IMG/VR virus record: IMGVR_UViG_3300020182_000149
Coordinates: 1 to 27,799 of that record
Length of the DNA stretch: 27,799 nt
Direction: 5' to 3' (one strand)
From: a virus
Below the pieces are notes generated by a model, which did not search any database, had not been told where the DNA came from, and saw nothing but the letters and a program-made list of their open reading frames with translations. The stretch's first letter is position 1. The number at the start of each line of letters is the position of its first letter. Below are positions 21,129 to 27,799 of this stretch, piece after piece. The position numbers were made by a program, and so were the translations under genes.

Positions 21129-22064
21129 TTATGCTGTTGTGTCCTCGTAAGTAACCCAATCAGTCGTTACTGCTCCTGCTCCGTATCCGAAGTTTCCGAA
21201 GATGTTAGCTTGATTTTTCAAGTTATCTCTTTGGTCAATAACATCTAATGAGATGATATCGTTTGGTGCAGATGGTAAACCTATTCCTAAGTTTGAAGTT
21301 TTACCAAGTACCGCCCATCTTGAGTTCAAGTTAGGTACAACCTTGATTCCAAATCCTCCGAAGTTTGTAGGCTCAGAAGAAAGAACTGCCATATTTTGAG
21401 TTTGTAAACTTCTTCTATAAGCCCAAGCCGTAGCAGGAGAAACGTGGAAGAATACATCCGCTTGCTCGTTCAATAAAGCCGTTGGGATAACATCAACCAT
21501 TTCATTGAACCTTGCCTGAATCGTTGTAGGGTCTACTAATGAATTAGCACCTGAAAGAATCTGACCTGTTAATGAAGCAGCCGTTAGCTTGTCATTAATC
21601 AATTTACAGAATCCGTTGATAGTTGCAGTTGGGTCACCTGTTGCTCCTGCGTTAGAACTCCATAATTCGCTTTCAACTACTTTTAACGCTTTCTCAGAAA
21701 TGTTTGAAACCATTGCTACTTTCAATTCTTCAGGTATACCCATTGCGTGAATGTTAGCTACTGCATCTTTCCACTCTGTGTTTTTGAACAAATCGTAAGG
21801 TAGCGGAAGGTTGATTGACTTTTTGTCAATTGTAAACTCAGTGTCGCTTATTGCTGCCGTACCTGCTTCTAAAGGTACTGGTGCATAAGCTTGAACGATG
21901 TCTGTTCCTGTTGTCATTTCCCACATTGAGAACTTGTCTCTTGTGCCTTGTACTTGCTTAATTCCAAAGCCTGCATCAAAAGACGCTGCTTGTAATACTG
22001 CTTCTAAGAATACTTCCTCTACTCTGCTTATCGAGTCGGAAGCCTGTGTGATAGTTACTGCCAT
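21129..22064 (-). CDS. Major capsid protein candidate
   Basis: This 311-aa protein starts MAVTITQASDSISRVEEVFL. It has HK97-like traits: N-terminal helix, central KKSINLPLPYDLFKN region, a helical segment with AMVSNISEKALKVVESEL, and a late beta region with FFHVSPATAWAYRRSL then GGFGIKVVPNL and GLPSAPNDIISLDVIDQRDN. It lies directly after the protease-scaffold, where capsid genes occur, and its stop is followed by a stable hairpin. Identity rests on context and fold-like pattern; no database search was made. Confidence 0.75.
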   Translation of the reverse strand: MAVTITQASDSISRVEEVFLEAVLQAASFDAGFGIKQVQGTRDKFSMWEMTTGTDIVQAYAPVPLEAGTAAISDTEFTIDKKSINLPLPYDLFKNTEWKDAVANIHAMGIPEELKVAMVSNISEKALKVVESELWSSNAGATGDPTATINGFCKLINDKLTAASLTGQILSGANSLVDPTTIQARFNEMVDVIPTALLNEQADVFFHVSPATAWAYRRSLQTQNMAVLSSEPTNFGGFGIKVVPNLNSRWAVLGKTSNLGIGLPSAPNDIISLDVIDQRDNLKNQANIFGNFGYGAGAVTTDWVTYEDTTA

Positions 22065-22067
22065 TTT

Positions 22068-23219
22068 TTAGTAATTTAATCTGTTTTGTAAATAATTTGC
22101 AACTGAACTTCCGCTTTCGTTGCTGAGTTTAGTGATTGATTTTGGTGCTTCATTTGACACCTTTGATAATTTTTCTGTGTTCAAGTTTGTTGCTTTTGCA
22201 AGACTTGAAAGTGTTTCTTTTACTGAAACTAACTCAGATTTCATTTCTTCGTTTTCCTTCTTCATAGATTCAGCAGCTTCAACTTGTGCTGCAACTGCGT
22301 CAACTAAAGTATCAATAAGAACGCTTACATCTTCTTTAGCTACTTCCTTCACTTCTTCAACGACTTCTTCTTCCATCATTTCTTCCTTCTCCTTGTAGAC
22401 CATTTCTTCTTCGTCTTCCTTTTTCAAGTCAGCAGCTTCAGTCATAGATACTAAAACACCAGCCTCAACTGTGTAAGTTTTACCATCAATATCATACGAA
22501 TCATTTGCTGGAATAGTCATAGCTTCATCGGTGTATACCTTGCTACCTTCCGTAAAAGATTCAGCGTATATCATTACTCCTTCACCAACATCCATTGATG
22601 CCAATTCAGTTTTTTTGCTCGGAATCATTTCACCGAGTTTCGTTAGAATAGCATCTAACTTCACGTTTGTGTTACTCATTTCTGATTTATTTAGTTGTGT
22701 TAATTCGTGGTTCATATCAGCTTCTACCGATATACCTTTATAAGTTCCGTCTTTAATTTTTGCCCAAACCTCATCGTTTGAAATGTATGTTCCCTGCATC
22801 CAAGTTTTCGCAGGTACTTTAAACCCTAACTCGGTAGCTTTATCATTTAATGGATTTTCAACAATCCAATTTTCAACTACATCTACACCTTCCAACTTTT
22901 GGTTTTCATCGTGTTCGCTATTCCATTCGCCTAATGTTACTTTTTTAAGCATATAGTCTTTGGCTATATCTTCAATAGTTTCTCCGCTAAAATAAATTTC
23001 GTATGGGTCACCTGCGTCAGATACTCGTGGAATAACTTTGTCAGGAATTAGAACAGGCGAATAAATCATTCGCTTTTCGTCTTGAACTGAAAGCTGAATA
23101 GGCTTGTCTTCTTTAGATAAAAAGATAAAATCAGTTTCTATTGCAGGACTTTCGACCAATGCAATTCTAAAAACAGAACTGTCTAACCAATCTTTTTTCT
23201 TTAGTTCAAATCGTTTCAT
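22068..23219 (-). CDS. Prohead serine protease (S78/XkdF-like) with C-terminal scaffold
   Basis: I chose the ATG at 23219; a longer reading frame starts at 23258 but its extra residues (QIQLVLLCNFAL) are read-through of the promoter region. The protease resembles the XkdF/S78_2 family: VTLGEWNSEHDENQ (His103), NWIVENP (about 117-123) and GTYKGISVEA (Ser164). A beta-like SYDIDGKTYTVEAG region follows (about 240-250), then a very acidic coiled coil (EEEMVYKEKEEMMEEE), and a short C-terminal tail. The protease cleaves scaffold and capsid during prohead maturation, and the coiled coil is the likely scaffold. It immediately precedes the capsid gene. Confidence 0.8.
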   Translation of the reverse strand: MKRFELKKKDWLDSSVFRIALVESPAIETDFIFLSKEDKPIQLSVQDEKRMIYSPVLIPDKVIPRVSDAGDPYEIYFSGETIEDIAKDYMLKKVTLGEWNSEHDENQKLEGVDVVENWIVENPLNDKATELGFKVPAKTWMQGTYISNDEVWAKIKDGTYKGISVEADMNHELTQLNKSEMSNTNVKLDAILTKLGEMIPSKKTELASMDVGEGVMIYAESFTEGSKVYTDEAMTIPANDSYDIDGKTYTVEAGVLVSMTEAADLKKEDEEEMVYKEKEEMMEEEVVEEVKEVAKEDVSVLIDTLVDAVAAQVEAAESMKKENEEMKSELVSVKETLSSLAKATNLNTEKLSKVSNEAPKSITKLSNESGSSVANYLQNRLNY

Positions 23220-23224
23220 TAAAG

Positions 23225-23232
23225 CAAAATTA
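23225..23232 (-). promoter_or_regulatory. -7 element TAATTTTG for the protease-capsid operon
   Basis: On the minus strand TAATTTTG ends 5 bases before the ATG at 23219, giving a possible leaderless start. No TTG was found at 17-23 bases upstream. It faces away from the plus-strand promoter 53 bases away. Confidence 0.4.
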
Positions 23233-23265
23233 CATAACAATACAAGTTGAATTTGCATCGTTTCG

Positions 23266-23293
23266 TTGCTTTGCTTTTTCTTTCTTACTTTTG
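23266..23293 (+). promoter_or_regulatory. Bacteroidota-type promoter for the plus-strand HTH gene
   Basis: TTG (23266-23268), a 17-base spacer, then TACTTTTG (23286-23293), fitting the -33/-7 consensus. The ATG follows 4 bases later, so the message would be nearly or fully leaderless. It lies in the divergent gap between the protease gene and this gene. Confidence 0.6.
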
Positions 23294-23297
23294 CTGA

Positions 23298-23486
23298 ATG
23301 GCAAAACCGATAAAATACTTTTTAGATTTGGAAATACTTCGCAAGGTTGAAGTCTGCGAGATGATAGGATGCTCTCTAAGAACAATTGACAACTACGTTA
23401 AAAAGGGTTTACCTGTCCACAAACCGACAAACGCAGCACCTTATTACTTAGCTTCTGAAGTTTACGAATGGATTCAGCGTAATTAA
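23298..23486 (+). CDS. HTH_17/Nu1-like DNA-binding protein (only plus-strand gene)
   Basis: This 62-aa protein has a helix-turn-helix of the excisionase/MerR-like or Nu1-like type: LRKVEVCEMIGCSLRTIDNY at about 14-33, then a KKGLPVHKP wing and YLASEVYEWIQRN. It is the only convincing gene on the plus strand. Its stop (23484-23486) touches the stop of the convergent tape-measure gene (23487) with no gap, and its start diverges from the protease gene. A DNA-binding regulator of the late operons, or a packaging-type protein, are both plausible; excisionase is less so because no integrase is seen. Confidence 0.7.
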   Translation: MAKPIKYFLDLEILRKVEVCEMIGCSLRTIDNYVKKGLPVHKPTNAAPYYLASEVYEWIQRN

Positions 23487-25325
23487 TTACTTTCCAATCT
23501 TTACAAGGTCATCAACCCTGTTGTCTAAGGATGCAGAATCTTTGATGTCCTGCTGAACTACTACCGCCCTAACTGAACCAAATCCATCTCTTCCTCCTAC
23601 ACCTTGATTCTGTGCGTTAAAGTTTGGTATTCGTGGAGTTTCTGTTGATGGTCTTGTACCTCCACCACCTGCTCCTCCACCTGAAACAGTTGGTGTTTGT
23701 GTAGAACTTGTTTTAGTGCTTAGTATTTTTTTCACTTGTAACATTCCGAAAACACCTGTTGCAACTGCTTGTGCTATTGCGTATCCGGGAATCGCTGCTC
23801 CGGGACTTGTTTGTGCTGCCCTTAGAGTTCCTACTATTGCTGCATAAGTATCAAAGGTTGCCTGTGCTGCGGCAATACCTTTCTGTGCTTTCTCATTCTT
23901 TCCTGCTAACTCTTGCAAGATGTTAAACCCTGAACTAACTAAGCCAACTTTAATATCAAACAATGTTTTTGCATCAGCCTTTTCTTTATCAAAAGCAGCT
24001 TGGTCAGCAGCATCTTTTTTCGCTTTTGCGTCTGCATCTATTGCCGTTAGTTTATTTTGATATTCTTGTTCTATTGCTGCTAATGCTTCTTTTTTCGCTT
24101 GTTCATCTGTTATTGCTAACTCAGCATCAAGCAACCTTTGTTCACGTTCTTGTGCTGCTTCATCTTTTTGCCTTTCAAATTCAGATTTTCCTACTAATGA
24201 TAATTCATCAACAATTTGTTTCTGCTCCCTTAATAAAGAATTTCTGTTGGTTAACTGCTCCGCTTCAAATCCTGCCACTTGTGCAAGTGTAGCAGCATAT
24301 TCATTCTCCGCATTTTTTAATGCAACTTTTGCTTCTTGATTATTCTTATCTAATTTAAGTTGACCTTTTGCTGCATCAATAGAAACCTGTGCTAATTTTA
24401 ACTGCTCCTCCTGTTGCTTTTTTAATACAACTGCTAAATCTTCATTGGCTTTAATTCGTTCTTTAAATGTTAACCTGTCATCATCTCTAATTTGTCTTAA
24501 CCTCTCCGCTTGTAAATCATATTTTTCAATTAATCCTCTGATCCCTGCCTCTGCTAATTCTGCTGATTTTTTTAGTTCAGTATTTGCTTTAACAGTTTCG
24601 TAGGTTGCTTCAATGCTTATATCTTTAACCCCCTTAATAACCCCTTTAGAAACTTTACCAACTTCTTCTATTGCTCCTGCAAAATTTGTTACAACGCTTT
24701 TTCCTGCATCAACCGCATCAAATGCTACCTCTGCAATATTGTTTTTAGTTTCTAAAATTGCAAGATTTAATTCTTTTATTGTTTCAGGGTCTTTATCGCC
24801 AAGAAAACTCTTTTCCCAAGCTAATTGTGCTTCTTGCAAACCTAAACTTAAAGCGTAAAATGATAGTTTTATAGGTGTCAATGCAATAGTCATTAACCCT
24901 TTTGCAACCTTAGTTAAGTTATCAAACCCACCTTCTGCTTTACTAACTTCGCTAACAACATCGGAAACAACATTTGCAACCTGTGTACCTACTGCCGAAA
25001 TAGTGCCTAACACATTTGTGAAGACATCCATTACCTTTTGGTTGGATTTGAAAGCAGCAACTAATAATCCAACAGTTCCAACTAATAAACCAATACCTGC
25101 TGCTTTAATTGCACCACCAAGTGCTTTAAATCCTTTTCCTGCTTTTCCTGTTGCTTTAGCAGTCATTTCCCCTGCCTTCTTTCCTGCTTGTCCTGAAGCC
25201 TTTTGATTTGCAGTTGCTTCTTTTTGTGTGTCAACAAATTCTTCTGACTTCTTGACAAGTTTACCCATTGAACTTAACCCTTCGGTTGTATCAACTACTG
25301 TCTTAACTTCTAATATTTCTGCCAT
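23487..25325 (-). CDS. Tail tape measure protein
   Basis: This 612-aa protein is largely helical and low in cysteine, with a hydrophobic stretch around 70-92 (GAIKAAGIGLLVGTVGLLVA), a long coiled coil region (about 245-450, with DAAQEREQRLLDAELA), a second hydrophobic stretch at about 500-535 (GAAIPGYAIAQAVATGVFGM), and a Gly-rich linker before a beta tail. This is typical of tape measures that set tail length and are ejected at infection. The length predicts a tail of the order of 90 nm by the usual rule of thumb. It follows the hub protein by one base and ends at the convergent HTH gene. Confidence 0.85.
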   Translation of the reverse strand: MAEILEVKTVVDTTEGLSSMGKLVKKSEEFVDTQKEATANQKASGQAGKKAGEMTAKATGKAGKGFKALGGAIKAAGIGLLVGTVGLLVAAFKSNQKVMDVFTNVLGTISAVGTQVANVVSDVVSEVSKAEGGFDNLTKVAKGLMTIALTPIKLSFYALSLGLQEAQLAWEKSFLGDKDPETIKELNLAILETKNNIAEVAFDAVDAGKSVVTNFAGAIEEVGKVSKGVIKGVKDISIEATYETVKANTELKKSAELAEAGIRGLIEKYDLQAERLRQIRDDDRLTFKERIKANEDLAVVLKKQQEEQLKLAQVSIDAAKGQLKLDKNNQEAKVALKNAENEYAATLAQVAGFEAEQLTNRNSLLREQKQIVDELSLVGKSEFERQKDEAAQEREQRLLDAELAITDEQAKKEALAAIEQEYQNKLTAIDADAKAKKDAADQAAFDKEKADAKTLFDIKVGLVSSGFNILQELAGKNEKAQKGIAAAQATFDTYAAIVGTLRAAQTSPGAAIPGYAIAQAVATGVFGMLQVKKILSTKTSSTQTPTVSGGGAGGGGTRPSTETPRIPNFNAQNQGVGGRDGFGSVRAVVVQQDIKDSASLDNRVDDLVKIGK

Positions 25326-25326
25326 C

Positions 25327-27582
25327 TTATGTGATTAAAATTTGTCCTCTTTGTGTTGCTATATCTAAGTTGCTATCGTAAAAGAATCCGTATGCAATAG
25401 CACTATCTTCAATGCTTGGAGTTTCCCCATTCCCATCGCCTACGCTTACATTGTCAGAACTACGTTTCCATTGAACTATTGAGTTTATTACGTCATAAGG
25501 ATAATACGTTGCTATGTCGCTTGGATAAACTTTAAACCTCTTCATAAAGGTAGCAGTTGCAGGTTGATCACTTGTTAAACTTATCCCTTCCAACTTAACC
25601 AATCTGAGCAAGGTGTTCTTATAATAAAACTTTTCGTTAAACTTTAAGCCATCAATTTGGTTTCTGTTTAGCTTGATGTTCATCTTTATTTCTCTGCTTT
25701 GCTCAGAATAGGTTTCTTCCAAATACTTTTTCCAATATCTTTCATACAGATTTTGACTTGGATAACCTGTGCTTGACCAATATGAAAGTGACTGACCAAA
25801 GTTTTGGTCTGTTGTGTTATAACCGCCTGCCAAACCTTCCCAATTCCCTATAAATGGAATGCTTAAATAACGTGTTTCGGATGCACTAAACAAAGAGCCC
25901 AATATTATAGGTTGGGTCATTGTTGTTTCACTTGTCTGTAATAAAGTAGCCTTGCCTTTTATGGTCTTAAATTCATCGTCATATATTTTAGGGATAGCAG
26001 CTTCCGATGAATCTATTTTTACGCTGGGAATAACTGCAAATGGGACTTCAATCGATAACTCATTCTTTGCAAATTCAGTTCCTGTGTTCTCAATAAACTT
26101 CTCTCCAAAACTTTCGTCAGTTAATTCTTTATATTTCTTTGAATAAAAATCGTCATTCTCTTTGTATCCCAAACGAATAGACTTAGCGCCTTGAATGCTG
26201 AAAGGTTTTATCTGAACATCAACTGCATCTTCAATAATATCATCTAAAATTATTACCTCGTCGTTATCTTCAATCCAATCATTAAAAGGTGTCATCTCAT
26301 AAGTTCCATCTGAGTTGGCAATTATTTGCCCATTACATTGGAGTGCTACTGTTCGGAATATATCCCAAGCAGTAACGTCAGGACAATTAGCAGGAACATC
26401 TATATTTGATGTAGGCGATATTGAAGGAGCTTGAACCACTGCAAATTTAAAACCTTGAAATAAAGAAGTTTGTTGAGGAGAGCCTGTTGTTTTTGATTCT
26501 ATACTTATCCTTTGATTTAATAATAAACTTTTAGGAATCTGAACATTAATGTTAAATGATTGAAAACCACCTGCAAAAAGAGTAGTTGGTAAAGATAGTA
26601 TTAGCTGTCTTGTTGCCGTTACAGATTCGTATAAAAACAGTTCAATTACATAAGATGTCGTAGACGTGCCCGTGTTGCTTAAAAATACTGAACCCTCTAC
26701 TTGAGCAACATAATTACCATCAATAGGTGCTACATATTCATCATTCGCCAAATCAAAATTTGCGGTATTTGCAATATCATAAACTGATTTACTTTGAAAT
26801 AGTAATTTATTTATTACTCCGTTTGTATATTGCTGTTGGAGTGTTGATATAAAAGTTCCAGTATTGGTAAATTCACTATCATCTAATTTAGGGACTCTTT
26901 GCTTATCATTATGTAAAAGGATAGCTTGCTTTAATAATCTATCTGCACCGTTAACCGTTATATTAAATGGCATTAACTCCAAACACTTTTCTATTGTTAT
27001 AGCCGCCTTAAAATCTGTTTCAAATAAAGTTTCTGTTGTTAATGACCTTTTAGTCAAAGAAGCTATTGCGCCTGTAAATCTTTGCCCGAAATCAACCAAT
27101 GGAAAAACATACCCGTTAGTATCTCGGTATCCTGTTGGGTCATCAAAACATTGCTTTATCTCTGTATAATTATAAGCAATACTTTCCCCTTCCGTAAGTT
27201 CCGCCATCGTAATATTTGACAAAGTAGCTTTCAGGTCTGTTTCACTACCTTGAAATATCATCTCTACTTCTTTGGAATCTCCTTTAGTTGTGTTTACTAC
27301 AAAGAAACTTCCAACAAACCTTTCAAATCCATCTACTAAAATTCTTCCTTTTATTGATTTGTTCAGGTTAACCTTTGCTGATTGTGAAGGGTCAGTAACG
27401 TCACCTATCGCATCTAATAACCCACCTATAAGCGGAAGCCTAAATGACTGCCTTGTAATCGTTCCCTGACTTCCTAAGTTGTCAATAGAAGCAACTACCT
27501 TATTAATTTGTATGCTTTCATTTTCAAAGGTTCTGCAAACGTGAGAAACCCCATCAATATCTAAAATTATAGTTACTACCAT
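25327..27582 (-). CDS. Tail hub / distal tail-tip protein, 751 aa
   Basis: This 751-aa beta-rich protein begins MVVTIILDIDGVSHVCRTFE and lacks signal or membrane segments. It has an N-terminal domain resembling tail-hub proteins (FRLPLIGGLLDAIGDVTDP and KGRILVDGFERFVGSFFV), a middle region with GTSTTSYVIELFLYES (jelly-roll-like) and a C-terminal part with a helical segment ERYWKKYLEETYSEQSREI. It is upstream of the tape measure by one base and follows the 411-aa gene; such proteins form the distal ring or baseplate hub. The identification is by context and low-level pattern. Its first 155 residues recur in the allele at 1-465. Confidence 0.65.
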   Translation of the reverse strand: MVVTIILDIDGVSHVCRTFENESIQINKVVASIDNLGSQGTITRQSFRLPLIGGLLDAIGDVTDPSQSAKVNLNKSIKGRILVDGFERFVGSFFVVNTTKGDSKEVEMIFQGSETDLKATLSNITMAELTEGESIAYNYTEIKQCFDDPTGYRDTNGYVFPLVDFGQRFTGAIASLTKRSLTTETLFETDFKAAITIEKCLELMPFNITVNGADRLLKQAILLHNDKQRVPKLDDSEFTNTGTFISTLQQQYTNGVINKLLFQSKSVYDIANTANFDLANDEYVAPIDGNYVAQVEGSVFLSNTGTSTTSYVIELFLYESVTATRQLILSLPTTLFAGGFQSFNINVQIPKSLLLNQRISIESKTTGSPQQTSLFQGFKFAVVQAPSISPTSNIDVPANCPDVTAWDIFRTVALQCNGQIIANSDGTYEMTPFNDWIEDNDEVIILDDIIEDAVDVQIKPFSIQGAKSIRLGYKENDDFYSKKYKELTDESFGEKFIENTGTEFAKNELSIEVPFAVIPSVKIDSSEAAIPKIYDDEFKTIKGKATLLQTSETTMTQPIILGSLFSASETRYLSIPFIGNWEGLAGGYNTTDQNFGQSLSYWSSTGYPSQNLYERYWKKYLEETYSEQSREIKMNIKLNRNQIDGLKFNEKFYYKNTLLRLVKLEGISLTSDQPATATFMKRFKVYPSDIATYYPYDVINSIVQWKRSSDNVSVGDGNGETPSIEDSAIAYGFFYDSNLDIATQRGQILIT

Positions 27583-27799
27583 TTATTGAATCTGCATTAA
27601 TTCGTTATTAGCATATTGCAAGTTAACCTCAACCTTGTAAAGTTCCTGCTGAACGCTGACTATTCGGTAGCTTGTAGTTGTTACCACCATCGGATGCGTT
27701 CCATCATCGTCAAACATTACTACAATCGCTGACTTGTATAATTCTGCCAAAGCATCAACCTCTATCTGTGAAAGGTAATCACTTCGCAAAACAATGTTC
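27118..27799. repeat. Imperfect terminal overlap, copy 2
   Basis: It matches 1-682 with an offset of 27117, which gives the size of the implied circle. Confidence 0.95.
27583..27799 (-). CDS. C-terminal part of 411-aa tail protein (allele 2, cut by window edge)
   Basis: This encodes the last 71 residues (from NIVLRSDYLSQIEVDALAEL to the stop) of a protein identical to the C-terminus of the 466-1701 gene, although 10-11 bases differ. The TAA is followed directly by the hub ATG. It continues beyond the right edge and is best read as the other allele across the circular closure. Confidence 0.85.
   Translation of the reverse strand, partial: NIVLRSDYLSQIEVDALAELYKSAIVVMFDDDGTHPMVVTTTSYRIVSVQQELYKVEVNLQYANNELMQIQ

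Noticed and set aside
23220-23258. Longer N-terminus of the protease starting at 23258
   Set aside because: The extra residues are hydrophobic read-through of the promoter gap, and the ATG at 23219 sits right behind a -7 element.
1-27799. Integrase, repressor, DNA polymerase, helicase, tRNA genes
   Set aside because: I looked for conserved motifs of these on both strands and found none, so no lysogeny or own replisome is claimed.

Overview
The window looks like a nearly complete genome of a tailed phage (long, flexible tail) that infects a Bacteroidota host, most likely Flavobacteriia. The evidence is AT-rich DNA, almost no Shine-Dalgarno sequences, TAnnTTTG-type promoter elements in front of several early genes, and virion proteins of the style found in Bacteroidota phages. 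I saw no integrase, phage repressor, DNA polymerase, helicase or tRNA. The phage is therefore probably virulent, or at least depends on the host replisome; this is inferred from absence. All but one of the convincing genes are on the minus strand, so transcription order runs from high to low coordinates.

The two ends overlap. Bases 1-682 correspond to 27118-27799, with about 40 substitutions confined to 100-559 and only three amino acid changes. The simplest reading is a circularly permuted genome of about 27.1 kb whose closure point carries two strain alleles. A short true duplication is less likely.

In transcription order on the circle, the first block is packaging and tail: a small membrane protein (5356), TerS (5195), TerL (4822), three connector or tail-completion genes (3375-1702), a 411-aa tail protein (1701), a 751-aa tail hub protein (27582) and the tape measure (25325). 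This block is cut off by the only plus-strand gene, a small helix-turn-helix protein at 23298-23486. From the other side of that gene runs the head and adhesion block: protease-scaffold (23219), major capsid candidate (22064), probable tail tube (21071), two small overlapping basic proteins, a portal fused to two further domains (19857), a connector, a heptad-repeat fibre, an AbfB-like lectin or adhesin, and a lysis cassette (membrane coiled-coil protein, M15 endolysin, holin). The block ends at a clear hairpin terminator at 13091-13121.

From 13049 down to about 5500 lie the early genes. They include a possible DNA-annealing protein, a DUF3127 SSB-like protein, a zinc-ribbon protein, a DUF6291-like replisome organiser, a metallophosphoesterase, a NinG-like nuclease and many small unknown proteins. 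Short leaders with a repeated TATATTTG element separate several of them. A 611-bp, two-gene cassette at about 8176-8786 is bounded by 99-bp direct repeats.

No defence, CRISPR or toxin system is evident. The most unusual points are the lone antisense HTH gene between the late operons, the portal fusion, the repeat-bounded cassette, and the overlapping gene pairs at homopolymer runs (20312-20338 and 3275-3375).
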